Part shown: positions 1 through 7,179 of the stretch, piece after piece
Position numbering within the stretch: the stretch's first letter is position 1
Layout of the letters: every line of letters starts with the position of its first letter
From: Haloarcula salinisoli
GTDB taxonomy: Archaea; Halobacteriota; Halobacteria; Halobacteriales; Haloarculaceae
Direction of reading: 5' to 3'
DNA length: 64,000 nt
Assembly: GCF_019599405.1 (NCBI RefSeq)
Contig: NZ_RKLQ01000002.1
Coordinates: 1,245,677 to 1,309,676 of the forward strand
Made by a program: the position numbers and the translations under genes
Notes under the pieces: model-generated
Told to the model about the DNA's origin: nothing
Databases searched by the model: none
Seen by the model: only the letters and a program-made list of their open reading frames with translations

Positions 1-2
1 AC

Positions 3-860
3 GAGGGGGTGACAGTCGGGCCGGCCGTCCAGGCACTCGCGGCCTTTCTGGGAGACGAGGAACGGTCGGTCCGCCTGACGGCTGCGAAACTGTTCGTGGC
101 TATCGCCCGGTGTGACCCCGACGCTGCCGAGTCGGTGGTACCGCCGCTCCGGGACCGACTCGCAGACGACGAGGAGTTCTATTTCGTCCGTGCCCGGTCG
201 GCCGAGGCGCTGGGATACGTCGCGCTCGAACACACCGAAGCAGTGGCCACTCCCGAAGTCGTCGCGGAGCTGCGTCTCGGGCTCGACTTCGACGAGCCGG
301 AGGTGAAACAGAAACTGGCGAAGGCGCTCGAACACGTCGCCATCGGTGACCCGGGGCGACTCACTCACCAGGTGGCGAAGCTCGCCGACCATCTCGCCGA
401 CGAGGACGAACTCGTCCGCTATCACCTCTGTAGCGCGCTCGCGGCGGTTGGCTGTGCATCCCCGTCGTCGCTGGGGCCAGCGGTCGACCCGCTCTGTGAA
501 CGACTGGCGGACGGGACCCCGCAGGTCAGGGGGCGGGCGGCCGAAGCGCTCGGCGTCTTCGGCCGCGACGCCGACGAGGTGGTGACGGTCCCGTCAGCGG
601 CCGTCGATACGCTACGGTCGGAAACGGACACGGAGACACAGTTTCTCGCCGACCGTGCCCGGTTCGCACTCGATGGGTGGGACGAGGGAGTCGCGTCGGG
701 GGTGGCTGATGATGTTGGCTCCGTCGAGGGGATACGCGAGTCCACGGCCGAGGCCGTAGAAGCGATACGCACACCAGCGGGTGAAGAATGTCCCCACTGC
801 GGCGTCGGACTTCCCGTGGACAGCCCGCCAGTGTGCCCTCGGTGCGGTGCACCCCGTTGA
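3..860 (+). CDS. HEAT-repeat protein with C-terminal zinc ribbon (5' end outside window)
   Basis: The frame is open to the window edge, so the N-terminus is missing; the first in-window start candidate is GTG at 9. The visible ~283 residues are alpha-helical HEAT-type repeats of about 35-40 residues (e.g. a VRLTAAKLFVAIA helix, a VRARSAEALGYVALE helix, a VRGRAAEALGVFGRD helix). They end in a four-cysteine zinc ribbon, CPHCG followed by CPRCG, in the last ~25 residues. HEAT arrays with a zinc ribbon usually act as protein-interaction scaffolds, but nothing here points to a partner. It ends 90 bp before the iron-box promoter of the next locus and is probably a separate transcription unit. Confident on the fold, not on function. 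Confidence 0.75.
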   Translation, partial: EGVTVGPAVQALAAFLGDEERSVRLTAAKLFVAIARCDPDAAESVVPPLRDRLADDEEFYFVRARSAEALGYVALEHTEAVATPEVVAELRLGLDFDEPEVKQKLAKALEHVAIGDPGRLTHQVAKLADHLADEDELVRYHLCSALAAVGCASPSSLGPAVDPLCERLADGTPQVRGRAAEALGVFGRDADEVVTVPSAAVDTLRSETDTETQFLADRARFALDGWDEGVASGVADDVGSVEGIRESTAEAVEAIRTPAGEECPHCGVGLPVDSPPVCPRCGAPR

Positions 861-949
861 GTCGGACGGTTGTGGTGTGTACCGGTACTCGACGCCAGGA
901 CCCGAGAGACCGGGAGCGGATTACAGTACTCCGTATCTAGCTGTCAATC

Positions 950-963
950 TTAGGCTTGCCTAA
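950..963. promoter_or_regulatory. DtxR/IdeR-type iron box A1
   Basis: TTAGGCTTGCCTAA is a palindrome (TTAGGC-nn-GCCTAA) matching the known DtxR/IdeR/Idr consensus, TTAGGnnnnnnCCTAA-like. It lies upstream of a TATA-like stretch at about 974-981 and 36 bp centre-to-centre from a second box (985-1000). It probably binds an iron-dependent DtxR-family repressor that is encoded outside this window. Confidence 0.8.
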
Positions 964-973
964 AATTCGAAAT

Positions 974-981
974 CGATTTAA
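974..981 (+). promoter_or_regulatory. TATA-like element between the two iron boxes
   Basis: The AT-rich CGATTTAA stretch lies 24-31 nt upstream of the ATG at 1005, the usual haloarchaeal TATA-to-start distance. It is held between palindromes 950-963 and 985-1000. The same layout recurs at 7124-7180. It is weaker than the second promoter's TATATATA and is inferred from position. Confidence 0.5.
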
Positions 982-984
982 CGG

Positions 985-1000
985 TTTAGGCTGGCCTAAA
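985..1000. promoter_or_regulatory. DtxR/IdeR-type iron box A2
   Basis: TTTAGGCTGGCCTAAA is a near-perfect 16-bp palindrome with the same half-site as 950-963. It covers the region just upstream of the expected transcription start (ATG at 1005), so a bound repressor would block TFB or polymerase loading. Confidence 0.85.
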
Positions 1001-1004
1001 GGAT

Positions 1005-1061
1005 ATGAAGAGCCCAGCTGCTGGCATGCGGGTATCGACACGACCGGAGGGCGACCGATGA
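1005..1061 (+). CDS. Putative 18-codon leader peptide (uORF)
   Basis: ATG at 1005 opens an 18-codon frame (MKSPAAGMRVSTRPEGDR) whose TGA stop overlaps the ATG of the downstream binding-protein gene in the four bases ATGA (1058-1061). The ATG sits 4 nt after iron box A2. That is the position held by the real leaderless GTG start at 7180 in the sister promoter (3 nt after its box). This suggests the mRNA starts at or near 1005 and the leader is translated and coupled to the binding protein. The match could be chance; the peptide has no recognisable family. Confidence 0.35.
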   Translation: MKSPAAGMRVSTRPEGDR

Positions 1062-2221
1062 CTCGACGAGACGCCAAACTGACCCGGAGAGCGACGCTCA
1101 AATACGGCGGGGCGGTGGCCGCCGGGCTAGCTATGGCCGGTTGTTCGGAGGTCGCCGACACCGGTGGGACGCCGGCGGGAGGTGGGGCGTACACGGCATC
1201 GATTTCCCCGATGGGGGAGGTGTCGTTCGACGAACCACCCGAGACGGTGTTCACGCGGCTCACCCATCACGCGGACATGGCGTTCGCGCTGGGGCGGGGC
1301 GACAGTCTCACCGCGATGCACGCGCCCGACTACTACGACGGGCTCTGGACCCAGTTCGTCGAACGGCTCCCGGGGGTCTCGCTCGACTGGACGGGCCTGT
1401 ACTCCTCCTGGCAGCCCAACAAGGAGAAACTGTACGCGCTCGAGAGCGACGTCCACCTCGCCGACCCGGCGTGGATAACCAAACAGGACGCCTGGAGCGA
1501 ATCCGACATCGACGAGATAGCGTCGAAAGTCTCGCCGTGGTTCGGTAACTCGCTCAGTGACACCCATCAGGAGCCCGCCCCGGCCTACGCCGACGGCTAC
1601 GAGTACTACACCCTCTGGGAACAGTTCGAACTCGTCGCGGAGGCCTTCCGGGAGCGGGAGCGCTACGAGGCGCTGGCTGCGGTCCACGACGACCTGCTAT
1701 CGCATATCGAGGCGGAGTTGCCTGACGAATCCAACCGCCCCTCGGCGGTGATGATAGCCTCCCACCAGATGGAAGAGATATACACTTACACGCTGTCGAA
1801 CCCGGGGTTCCTGACCTCGCACACGCGGCCACTCGGGGCTCGTGACGCCTTCGAGGGGTCGGTCGAATCCGGGAGCACCGTCGACTACGAGACGCTGGTC
1901 GACGCGGACCCCGACGTGATACTGTTCCTCGGGGGCTTCGAACCGGGGACAAGCCTCGCCGAGCGGCGCGAACTGTTTCGGGAGGACCCGGTCGCCTCGG
2001 AGATGACCGCCGTGCAAGAGGAACGCGTCTTCCCGCAGGGCGCGCGCTACCAGGGGCCGATACTCAACCTCTTCCAGCTAGAGATGACCGCCAAACAGCT
2101 CTACCCTGACGTGTTCGGCGAGTGGCCCCGCTACGAGTCCGGCCCGTACCCGGAGATTCCCCGGGACGAACAGCTGTTCGACCGCCAGCGGGTGGCCGAC
2201 GTCATAAACGGGGCTATCTGA
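1058..2221 (+). CDS. Tat lipoprotein substrate-binding protein, iron/siderophore ABC importer (paralogue 1 of 4)
   Basis: Start at ATG 1058 is chosen because it follows GGAGGG (1046-1051) and gives a clean signal. The 387-residue product has a twin-arginine motif TRRATLKYGG (residues 9-18) and a lipobox ending AMAGC with Cys29, so it is exported folded and lipid-anchored outside the membrane. The mature part resembles FecB/FepB-type class III binding proteins, with a VDYETLVDADPDVILFLGG domain-2 segment and a C-terminal YQGPILNLFQLEMTAKQLYP stretch. Three close paralogues lie at 7180-10710. Iron boxes upstream and FecCD/ATPase genes downstream indicate capture of Fe(III)-chelate. The exact ligand is unknown. 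Confidence 0.85.
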   Translation: MTRRDAKLTRRATLKYGGAVAAGLAMAGCSEVADTGGTPAGGGAYTASISPMGEVSFDEPPETVFTRLTHHADMAFALGRGDSLTAMHAPDYYDGLWTQFVERLPGVSLDWTGLYSSWQPNKEKLYALESDVHLADPAWITKQDAWSESDIDEIASKVSPWFGNSLSDTHQEPAPAYADGYEYYTLWEQFELVAEAFRERERYEALAAVHDDLLSHIEAELPDESNRPSAVMIASHQMEEIYTYTLSNPGFLTSHTRPLGARDAFEGSVESGSTVDYETLVDADPDVILFLGGFEPGTSLAERRELFREDPVASEMTAVQEERVFPQGARYQGPILNLFQLEMTAKQLYPDVFGEWPRYESGPYPEIPRDEQLFDRQRVADVINGAI

Positions 2222-2223
2222 GT

Positions 2224-3195
2224 ATGCGTCACACGACTACCGCCGAGTACGACTACGAAGTCGCCGTCGTCGGGGGCGGCCCGGCGGGCGCTTCAGCCGG
2301 CGTCTTCTGCGCTCGCGAGGGGCTGTCGACGGTTATCTTCGACCGTGGTCGCTCCTCGCTCAAGCGCTGTGCCCACCTTGAGAACTACCTCGGCTTCCCC
2401 GAGGGCATCGATATCGAGACGCTGTACGGGCTGTTTCACGACCAGGCCGAGACGGCAGGCTGTACTATCGTCCCGGATATGGTCGAGTCCCTGCGCCGGT
2501 CGGACACTGGCGACGGGTTCGTCGTGGCACTCCAAGACGGGGAGCCAACCACCGCCCGTCGCGTCGTCGCCGCGACGCGCTACGACGGGTCGTACATGCG
2601 CGGGCTGGGCGACGACGACGAAATGTTCGAGACGACCGAGTACGACGGCGAGACCACCGAGTCCTTCGACCGGGGGTATCCGAACCACGACGGGACGACG
2701 CCGGTTCCGGACCTCTACGTGGCGTCGCCCTCCGAGGAGTCCCAGCAAGCCATCACCGCCGCCGGCCGCGGTGCGCGGGTGGCCGGGGAGGTCATCACGG
2801 ACGCTCGGGTCGACGACGGCTGGTGGGAGGCCGTCGCCGAGGGCGTCGACTGGGTCCGACGCGAGGCCGAACTCGACGAGGAGTGGGCCGACCGCGAGGC
2901 GTGGGTCGACTGGTTCGACGAGTACTTCGGTGAAGATGCCCCCGTCGACGTCGGCACCGACCGCTATGAGCGTGTCCGGGAGGCAGCTATCGAGGACAGG
3001 CTCTCGTCGTACATCGAGCCGGACGAGCGGGCTTCGCGGGCCGAGACCGCCCACGAGCACCTGGCCGACCATCTCGACCCCGAGGCGGTCGTCGCCGGCT
3101 GTGACGATGGCGAACTCCTCGACGCGATAGCGGACGACCGCATCGCGGCGTATCTCCACGGGCGCAGTGCGGAGGTGAGCGTCGATGGCGAGTGA
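2224..3195 (+). CDS. FAD-dependent oxidoreductase of the iron-uptake locus
   Basis: Start at ATG 2224, 2 nt after the preceding stop. The 323-residue product has an N-terminal dinucleotide fold, VVGGGPAG (residues 15-22), and a CAHLENYLGFPEG stretch resembling the ENYPGFP region of thioredoxin reductases. The CxxC redox pair of that family is absent. The C-terminal ~120 residues are acidic, tryptophan-rich helices that I do not recognise. Its place inside an iron-boxed ABC operon suggests it reduces the imported Fe(III)-chelate in the cytosol to release iron; this is inference. It overlaps the permease gene by 11 nt, so it is co-translated with the importer. Confidence 0.75.
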   Translation: MRHTTTAEYDYEVAVVGGGPAGASAGVFCAREGLSTVIFDRGRSSLKRCAHLENYLGFPEGIDIETLYGLFHDQAETAGCTIVPDMVESLRRSDTGDGFVVALQDGEPTTARRVVAATRYDGSYMRGLGDDDEMFETTEYDGETTESFDRGYPNHDGTTPVPDLYVASPSEESQQAITAAGRGARVAGEVITDARVDDGWWEAVAEGVDWVRREAELDEEWADREAWVDWFDEYFGEDAPVDVGTDRYERVREAAIEDRLSSYIEPDERASRAETAHEHLADHLDPEAVVAGCDDGELLDAIADDRIAAYLHGRSAEVSVDGE

Positions 3196-4312
3196 AACGC
3201 CGAGTGCGCGGCCGTCGACCCGTCGGGAGCGCTGGCTGGGCTGGTTCGACGGCTCGCTGGCCACGCTCTGTCTGGGGAGCCTGGCCGTCATCGTCGGCGG
3301 CGGGCTCGTCCAGGTGAGCCACGGCGCCTACTCGATGACCATCGCGGAGGCCTGGCGAGCGGTGTTCAATCCGAACGTTATCTTCAGTCTCCGGGCGTGG
3401 GACGCGTTCCTCTGGGGGATGGAGATGCCCGACATGAGCACGGCGAGTCTCATCGTCTGGAATATCCGACTGCCGCGTGTGTTCGTCGCCATGCTGGTGG
3501 GGATGAACCTCGCCGTCTCGGGGGCCATCTTCCAGGCGGTCACGCGCAACGAACTCGCCAGCCCCTTTATTCTGGGCGTCTCCTCCGGGGCGGGGCTGAT
3601 GATTCTGCTCACGCTAGTCGTGTTCACCGGGATGGCCGCGTTCCTGCCGCTGGCGGCCGCCCTGGGCGGCGCTGTTGCCTTCCTCATCGTCTACGCCATC
3701 GCCTGGAAGAACGGCACGTCGCCGGTGCGGCTCGTACTCGCCGGCGTCATCGTCGGGACGATATTCAACTCCTTCCAGACGGCGCTGTTCTTCTTCGCCG
3801 ACGACCTCGGCGTCGTCCAGAGCGCCATCGCGTGGACGACCGGCTCCTTGACCGGCACTGACTGGGAGCAGGTCCGGATGGCGCTGCCCTGGACGGTCAT
3901 CGCGATGGGGCTGGCCCTGGTCGGCTCCCGACAGCTGAACGTGTTGCTGCTGGGCGAGCGGACCGCGAACGCGCTCGGGATGTCCGTCGAGAAGGTCCGA
4001 TTCGCCCTCTCCGGGGTCGCCGTGCTGGCCGCCGCTGCGAGTATCGCTGTCGCCGGTATCGTCGGCTTCGTCGGTCTCATCGTTCCGCATATGGTCCGCA
4101 ACATCGTCGGGAGCGACTACAAGAAGCTCATCGTCGGCTGTATGTTCGCCGGCCCGGCGCTGATGGTGGGGGCCGACGTCGGTGCCCGCCTCGGGATGAG
4201 CGTGCTCGCCGGGTCGGACACCCAGATTCCGGTCGGTATCGTCACCGGGCTGGTCGGCGGGCCATACTTCCTCTACCTGATGCGCCGGCAGGACGAGATG
4301 GGGGAGATTTGA
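3185..4312 (+). CDS. FecCD-family ABC transporter permease
   Basis: A 375-residue multi-pass membrane protein with FecCD/BtuC hallmarks: an RLPRVFVAMLVGMNLAVSG segment, FILGVSSGAG, and near the C-terminus the coupling-helix region VAGIVGFVGLIVPHMVR. About ten membrane helices fit the BtuC fold. It is the only permease of this type in the locus, so it must serve up to four binding proteins, presumably as a homodimer with the ATPase that follows. ATG 3185 lies inside the oxidoreductase gene and its stop overlaps the ATPase start by 1 nt (TGATG). Confidence 0.92.
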   Translation: MASETPSARPSTRRERWLGWFDGSLATLCLGSLAVIVGGGLVQVSHGAYSMTIAEAWRAVFNPNVIFSLRAWDAFLWGMEMPDMSTASLIVWNIRLPRVFVAMLVGMNLAVSGAIFQAVTRNELASPFILGVSSGAGLMILLTLVVFTGMAAFLPLAAALGGAVAFLIVYAIAWKNGTSPVRLVLAGVIVGTIFNSFQTALFFFADDLGVVQSAIAWTTGSLTGTDWEQVRMALPWTVIAMGLALVGSRQLNVLLLGERTANALGMSVEKVRFALSGVAVLAAAASIAVAGIVGFVGLIVPHMVRNIVGSDYKKLIVGCMFAGPALMVGADVGARLGMSVLAGSDTQIPVGIVTGLVGGPYFLYLMRRQDEMGEI

Positions 4313-5181
4313 TGGCTGGGAGACAGCAGGCATCCGAGACCACGGACGAGGGCTCGTCGGGAGCGGCGACGACTGCAGACGATACCGAGCCGAGCGAACT
4401 GGTCGGCGAGAACCTCGCCATCGGCTATCCCGCGACCGACGAACCGGTGGTCGAGTGCGAGCGCGTCCTGCTGCCGGCGGGCGAGGTGACCGCGCTGGTC
4501 GGTCCGAACGGCAGCGGCAAGAGCACGCTCCTGAAGACGATGGCCGACCAGCACCAGCCCGACGACGGCCGAATTCTGCTCGACGGCGAGCGGATTCAGT
4601 CGTTCGGCTCGAAGGCGCTGGCCCGCGAACTCGGCTTGCTCTCACAGGAAAACGAGTCGCCGGGCTCCATCACCGTCGAGGACCTCGTCTATCACGGTCG
4701 CTACCCCCATCGGGCCTTCTTCGAGTCAGTCACCGACGAGGACCGTGACGCGGTCGAGCGCGCCATCGATCTGGCCGGCGTCGCCCACCTCCGCGACAGC
4801 GAGATGAGCAACCTCAGCGGCGGCCAGAAACAGCTGGCCTGGATTGCGATGGTGCTGGCCCAGGAGACCGACGTCCTGTTGCTCGACGAACCGACGACGT
4901 TCCTCGACCTCCATCATCAACTCCGGGTGCTGTCGGTCGTCCGGACGCTGAACCGGGAGGCGGGCGTGACGGTCGGCATCGTGCTCCACGACATCGGCCA
5001 GGCGGCCCGTTTCGCGGACAATCTCGTCGCGATGCAGGACGGCTCGCTGTACGACTGGGGGCCGCCCAACGAAGTCGTAACCGAGCAGCTGCTGGCCGAC
5101 GTGTTCCGCGTCGACGCCGCCGTCGACAGCGAGAGTTCGACCGGGCTACACATCGCGCCCCACAGCGCGATAGAGGAGTGA
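4312..5181 (+). CDS. ABC transporter ATP-binding protein, iron/siderophore type
   Basis: A 289-residue FepC-like ATPase. Walker A GPNGSGKST is at residues 64-72, signature LSGGQ at 168-172, and Walker B VLLLDEP has Asp192-Glu193. ATG 4312 is used because it overlaps the permease stop (TGATG); a TTG 3 nt upstream is less likely. The first ~30 residues are a low-complexity acidic/threonine tail absent from bacterial FepC. It energises the FecCD permease of the same operon. The next ABC gene begins 3 nt after its stop, so five genes from 1058 appear co-transcribed. Confidence 0.93.
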   Translation: MAGRQQASETTDEGSSGAATTADDTEPSELVGENLAIGYPATDEPVVECERVLLPAGEVTALVGPNGSGKSTLLKTMADQHQPDDGRILLDGERIQSFGSKALARELGLLSQENESPGSITVEDLVYHGRYPHRAFFESVTDEDRDAVERAIDLAGVAHLRDSEMSNLSGGQKQLAWIAMVLAQETDVLLLDEPTTFLDLHHQLRVLSVVRTLNREAGVTVGIVLHDIGQAARFADNLVAMQDGSLYDWGPPNEVVTEQLLADVFRVDAAVDSESSTGLHIAPHSAIEE

Positions 5182-5184
5182 CGC

Positions 5185-7128
5185 GTGTCGACCGAGAACG
5201 AGACCGAACTCGACGCGGCGATGGCAGACGTCTCCCGCCCGCTCATCCGACTGTTCCGCAGCTACGGGCGCCCCGAGTGGCGCTGGCTCGCGCTGGGGCT
5301 GGTCACGAGCGCGCTCGCCTACGGCACCGTGCTGGTGACGCCCATCGTACTGGGGACGACCATCGACGCCGTCTTCACCGATGAGTCGGCATACGCGCTC
5401 CCGCTGGTCCCGGCGGCGTGGCTCCCGACCGACCCCGCCGGCCAGTTCTGGCTGTCGGTCGCCATCGTCGGGGTCGCCCTGGGCGGCGGGGCCGTCCTCC
5501 AGTGGGTCCGCGGCGTGGCGATGAACTACTTCGCCCACGGCGTGATGTACGCTATCCGCACCGACGCCTACGAGCGAATGCAACGCCTCGACATGGCCTT
5601 TTTCGACGAGAAGGAGACCGGCGAGATACTCTCCATCCTCAACAACGACACGTCGAATCTGGAGGTGTTCTTCGACAACGCGCTGGGTGACTGCGTCCGT
5701 ATCGGCGTCGTCGTCGTCGGCGTCACCGGCGCGCTGGCGTACACGAACTGGCAGCTCGCGCTGGTGACGCTGGGGGCCGTCCCGCTCCTCGTCGGCTTCA
5801 CGTGGTGGTTCATGCGGGTCATCGAACCCCGCTACGCCGCCCACCGCGAGATAATCGGCGACCTCAACACCCGTATCGAGAACGGACTGAGCGGCGTCGA
5901 ACTCGTCAAGACCGCCGGCACGGAGTCCTACGAGAACGAGCGGGTCCGCGGGGTCTCCCGCGAGGTGTTCGACACGCAGATGGACGTGCTTCGGCTGAGC
6001 TACTTCTACCGGCCGGGGATGGAACTGCTGACCGGCGCGGCGCTGCTCGCGACGTTCGTCATCGGCGGGCTGTGGGTGTTCTCCGGCCCGCCGCTGTTCT
6101 TCTCGGGGGAGCTGACGACCGGCGATTTCGTCGTGTTCATGCTGCTGACCCAGCGCCTCACGGGTCCGATGGCACAGCTCTCGAACATCGTTGACTGGTA
6201 CGAGAACGCCAAGGCGTCGGGCAACCGCATCTGTGGGCTCATGGACGTCCCCGTCGATATCACCGAACCCGCAGAGCCGGCGGCGCTGGGCGATGTCGAC
6301 GGCCGCGTAGCTTTCGACGACGTATCCTTCGGATACGACGACAGCGGGGTGGGAGCCACCCCGGAAGAGTCGACCGGGGAGCGCCGCGACCCGGGAGACG
6401 CCCAGACGGTCCTCGACGGCGTCGACTTCACGGCCGAACCGGGCGACACCGTCGCGCTCGTCGGTGCGACGGGCGCGGGGAAATCGACGGTCGCGAAGCT
6501 CCTCCTGCGGCTGTACGACGTGGACTCCGGCACGATTTCTCTCGACGGTCACGATGTCAGAGACCTCCGGCTGAGCGACCTGCGGGGGGCTATCGGCTAC
6601 GTCAGCCAGGACACCTTCCTGTTCGACGGCACCGTCGCGGAGAACATCCGCTACGGTCGCTTCGATGCCAGCGACGAGGCGGTTCGGGAGGCCGCCCGCG
6701 CCGCCAGCGCTCACGAGTTCATCGAGGACCTCGCCGACGGCTACGAAAGTCGTGTCGGCGAGCGCGGCGTCAAGCTCTCCGGTGGCCAACGACAGCGTAT
6801 CGCCCTCGCGCGGGTGTTACTGCAAGACCCGGAAATCGTCCTGCTGGACGAGGCGACCGCCAGCGTCGACACGGCCACGGAGTACCGCATCCAGCAGTCA
6901 CTGGACCGGCTGACCGCCGACCGAACGACCGTCGCCATCGCCCACCGACTGTCGACCATCCGCGACGCCGACACTATCCTCGTCCTCGAAGACGGCCACA
7001 TCGTCGAACGCGGCGACCACGAGGAACTGCTGGCGGCCGACGGCTTCTACGCGACCCTGTGGCGCGCCCAGGCCGGCGATATCGACGAACTGCCCGACTC
7101 GATAGCCGTCGAGCACGCCAATATTTAG
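5185..7128 (+). CDS. Exporter-fold ABC transporter (fused TMD-NBD), possible siderophore transporter
   Basis: A 647-residue half-transporter with an N-terminal six-helix ABC-exporter domain (residues ~25-340) and a C-terminal ATPase with Walker A GATGAGKST (427-435), Q-loop VSQDTF, signature LSGGQ (531-535) and VLLLDEATASVD. GTG 5185 starts 3 nt after the ATPase stop. Such half-transporters act as dimers, and no partner half-transporter is encoded nearby, so a homodimer is likely. In siderophore loci this fold either exports siderophore or, as in YbtPQ and IrtAB, imports Fe-siderophore. No siderophore biosynthesis gene is visible, which leans towards import. The stop codon lies inside iron box B1. 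Confidence 0.9.
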   Translation: MSTENETELDAAMADVSRPLIRLFRSYGRPEWRWLALGLVTSALAYGTVLVTPIVLGTTIDAVFTDESAYALPLVPAAWLPTDPAGQFWLSVAIVGVALGGGAVLQWVRGVAMNYFAHGVMYAIRTDAYERMQRLDMAFFDEKETGEILSILNNDTSNLEVFFDNALGDCVRIGVVVVGVTGALAYTNWQLALVTLGAVPLLVGFTWWFMRVIEPRYAAHREIIGDLNTRIENGLSGVELVKTAGTESYENERVRGVSREVFDTQMDVLRLSYFYRPGMELLTGAALLATFVIGGLWVFSGPPLFFSGELTTGDFVVFMLLTQRLTGPMAQLSNIVDWYENAKASGNRICGLMDVPVDITEPAEPAALGDVDGRVAFDDVSFGYDDSGVGATPEESTGERRDPGDAQTVLDGVDFTAEPGDTVALVGATGAGKSTVAKLLLRLYDVDSGTISLDGHDVRDLRLSDLRGAIGYVSQDTFLFDGTVAENIRYGRFDASDEAVREAARAASAHEFIEDLADGYESRVGERGVKLSGGQRQRIALARVLLQDPEIVLLDEATASVDTATEYRIQQSLDRLTADRTTVAIAHRLSTIRDADTILVLEDGHIVERGDHEELLAADGFYATLWRAQAGDIDELPDSIAVEHANI

Positions 7129-7139
7129 GGCGGCCTAAA
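7124..7139. promoter_or_regulatory. DtxR/IdeR-type iron box B1 (overlaps upstream stop codon)
   Basis: TTTAGGGCGGCCTAAA is a palindrome with one mismatched pair. It covers the TAG stop (7126-7128) of the ABC exporter gene, so operator and coding end are superimposed. It lies 37 bp centre-to-centre upstream of box B2, nearly the 36 bp seen at the first promoter. Confidence 0.8.
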
Positions 7140-7149
7140 AACCGACGTA

Positions 7150-7160
7150 TTTATATATAT
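7150..7160 (+). promoter_or_regulatory. TATA box for the second iron-regulated unit
   Basis: TTTATATATAT, about 20-30 nt upstream of the GTG start at 7180, fits a leaderless haloarchaeal promoter. It is bracketed by iron boxes B1 and B2 and abuts B2. Confidence 0.75.
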
Positions 7161-7177
7161 TTTAGGCTAGCCTAAAA
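7160..7177. promoter_or_regulatory. DtxR/IdeR-type iron box B2 (perfect 18-bp palindrome)
   Basis: TTTTAGGCTAGCCTAAAA is a perfect palindrome and the best match to the DtxR consensus in the window. It fills the gap between the TATA box and the leaderless GTG start at 7180, so occupancy should block initiation directly. Confidence 0.9.
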
Positions 7178-7179
7178 TC

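Noticed and set aside
956-1057. Longer start for the first binding protein (TTG 956)
   Set aside because: It would begin inside iron box A1 and put 34 residues before the Tat signal; the ATG at 1058 has GGAGGG and a proper signal peptide.
5146-6789. 547-codon minus-strand frame opposite the ABC exporter
   Set aside because: It is antisense to a well-supported ABC transporter and has no domain or start signal.
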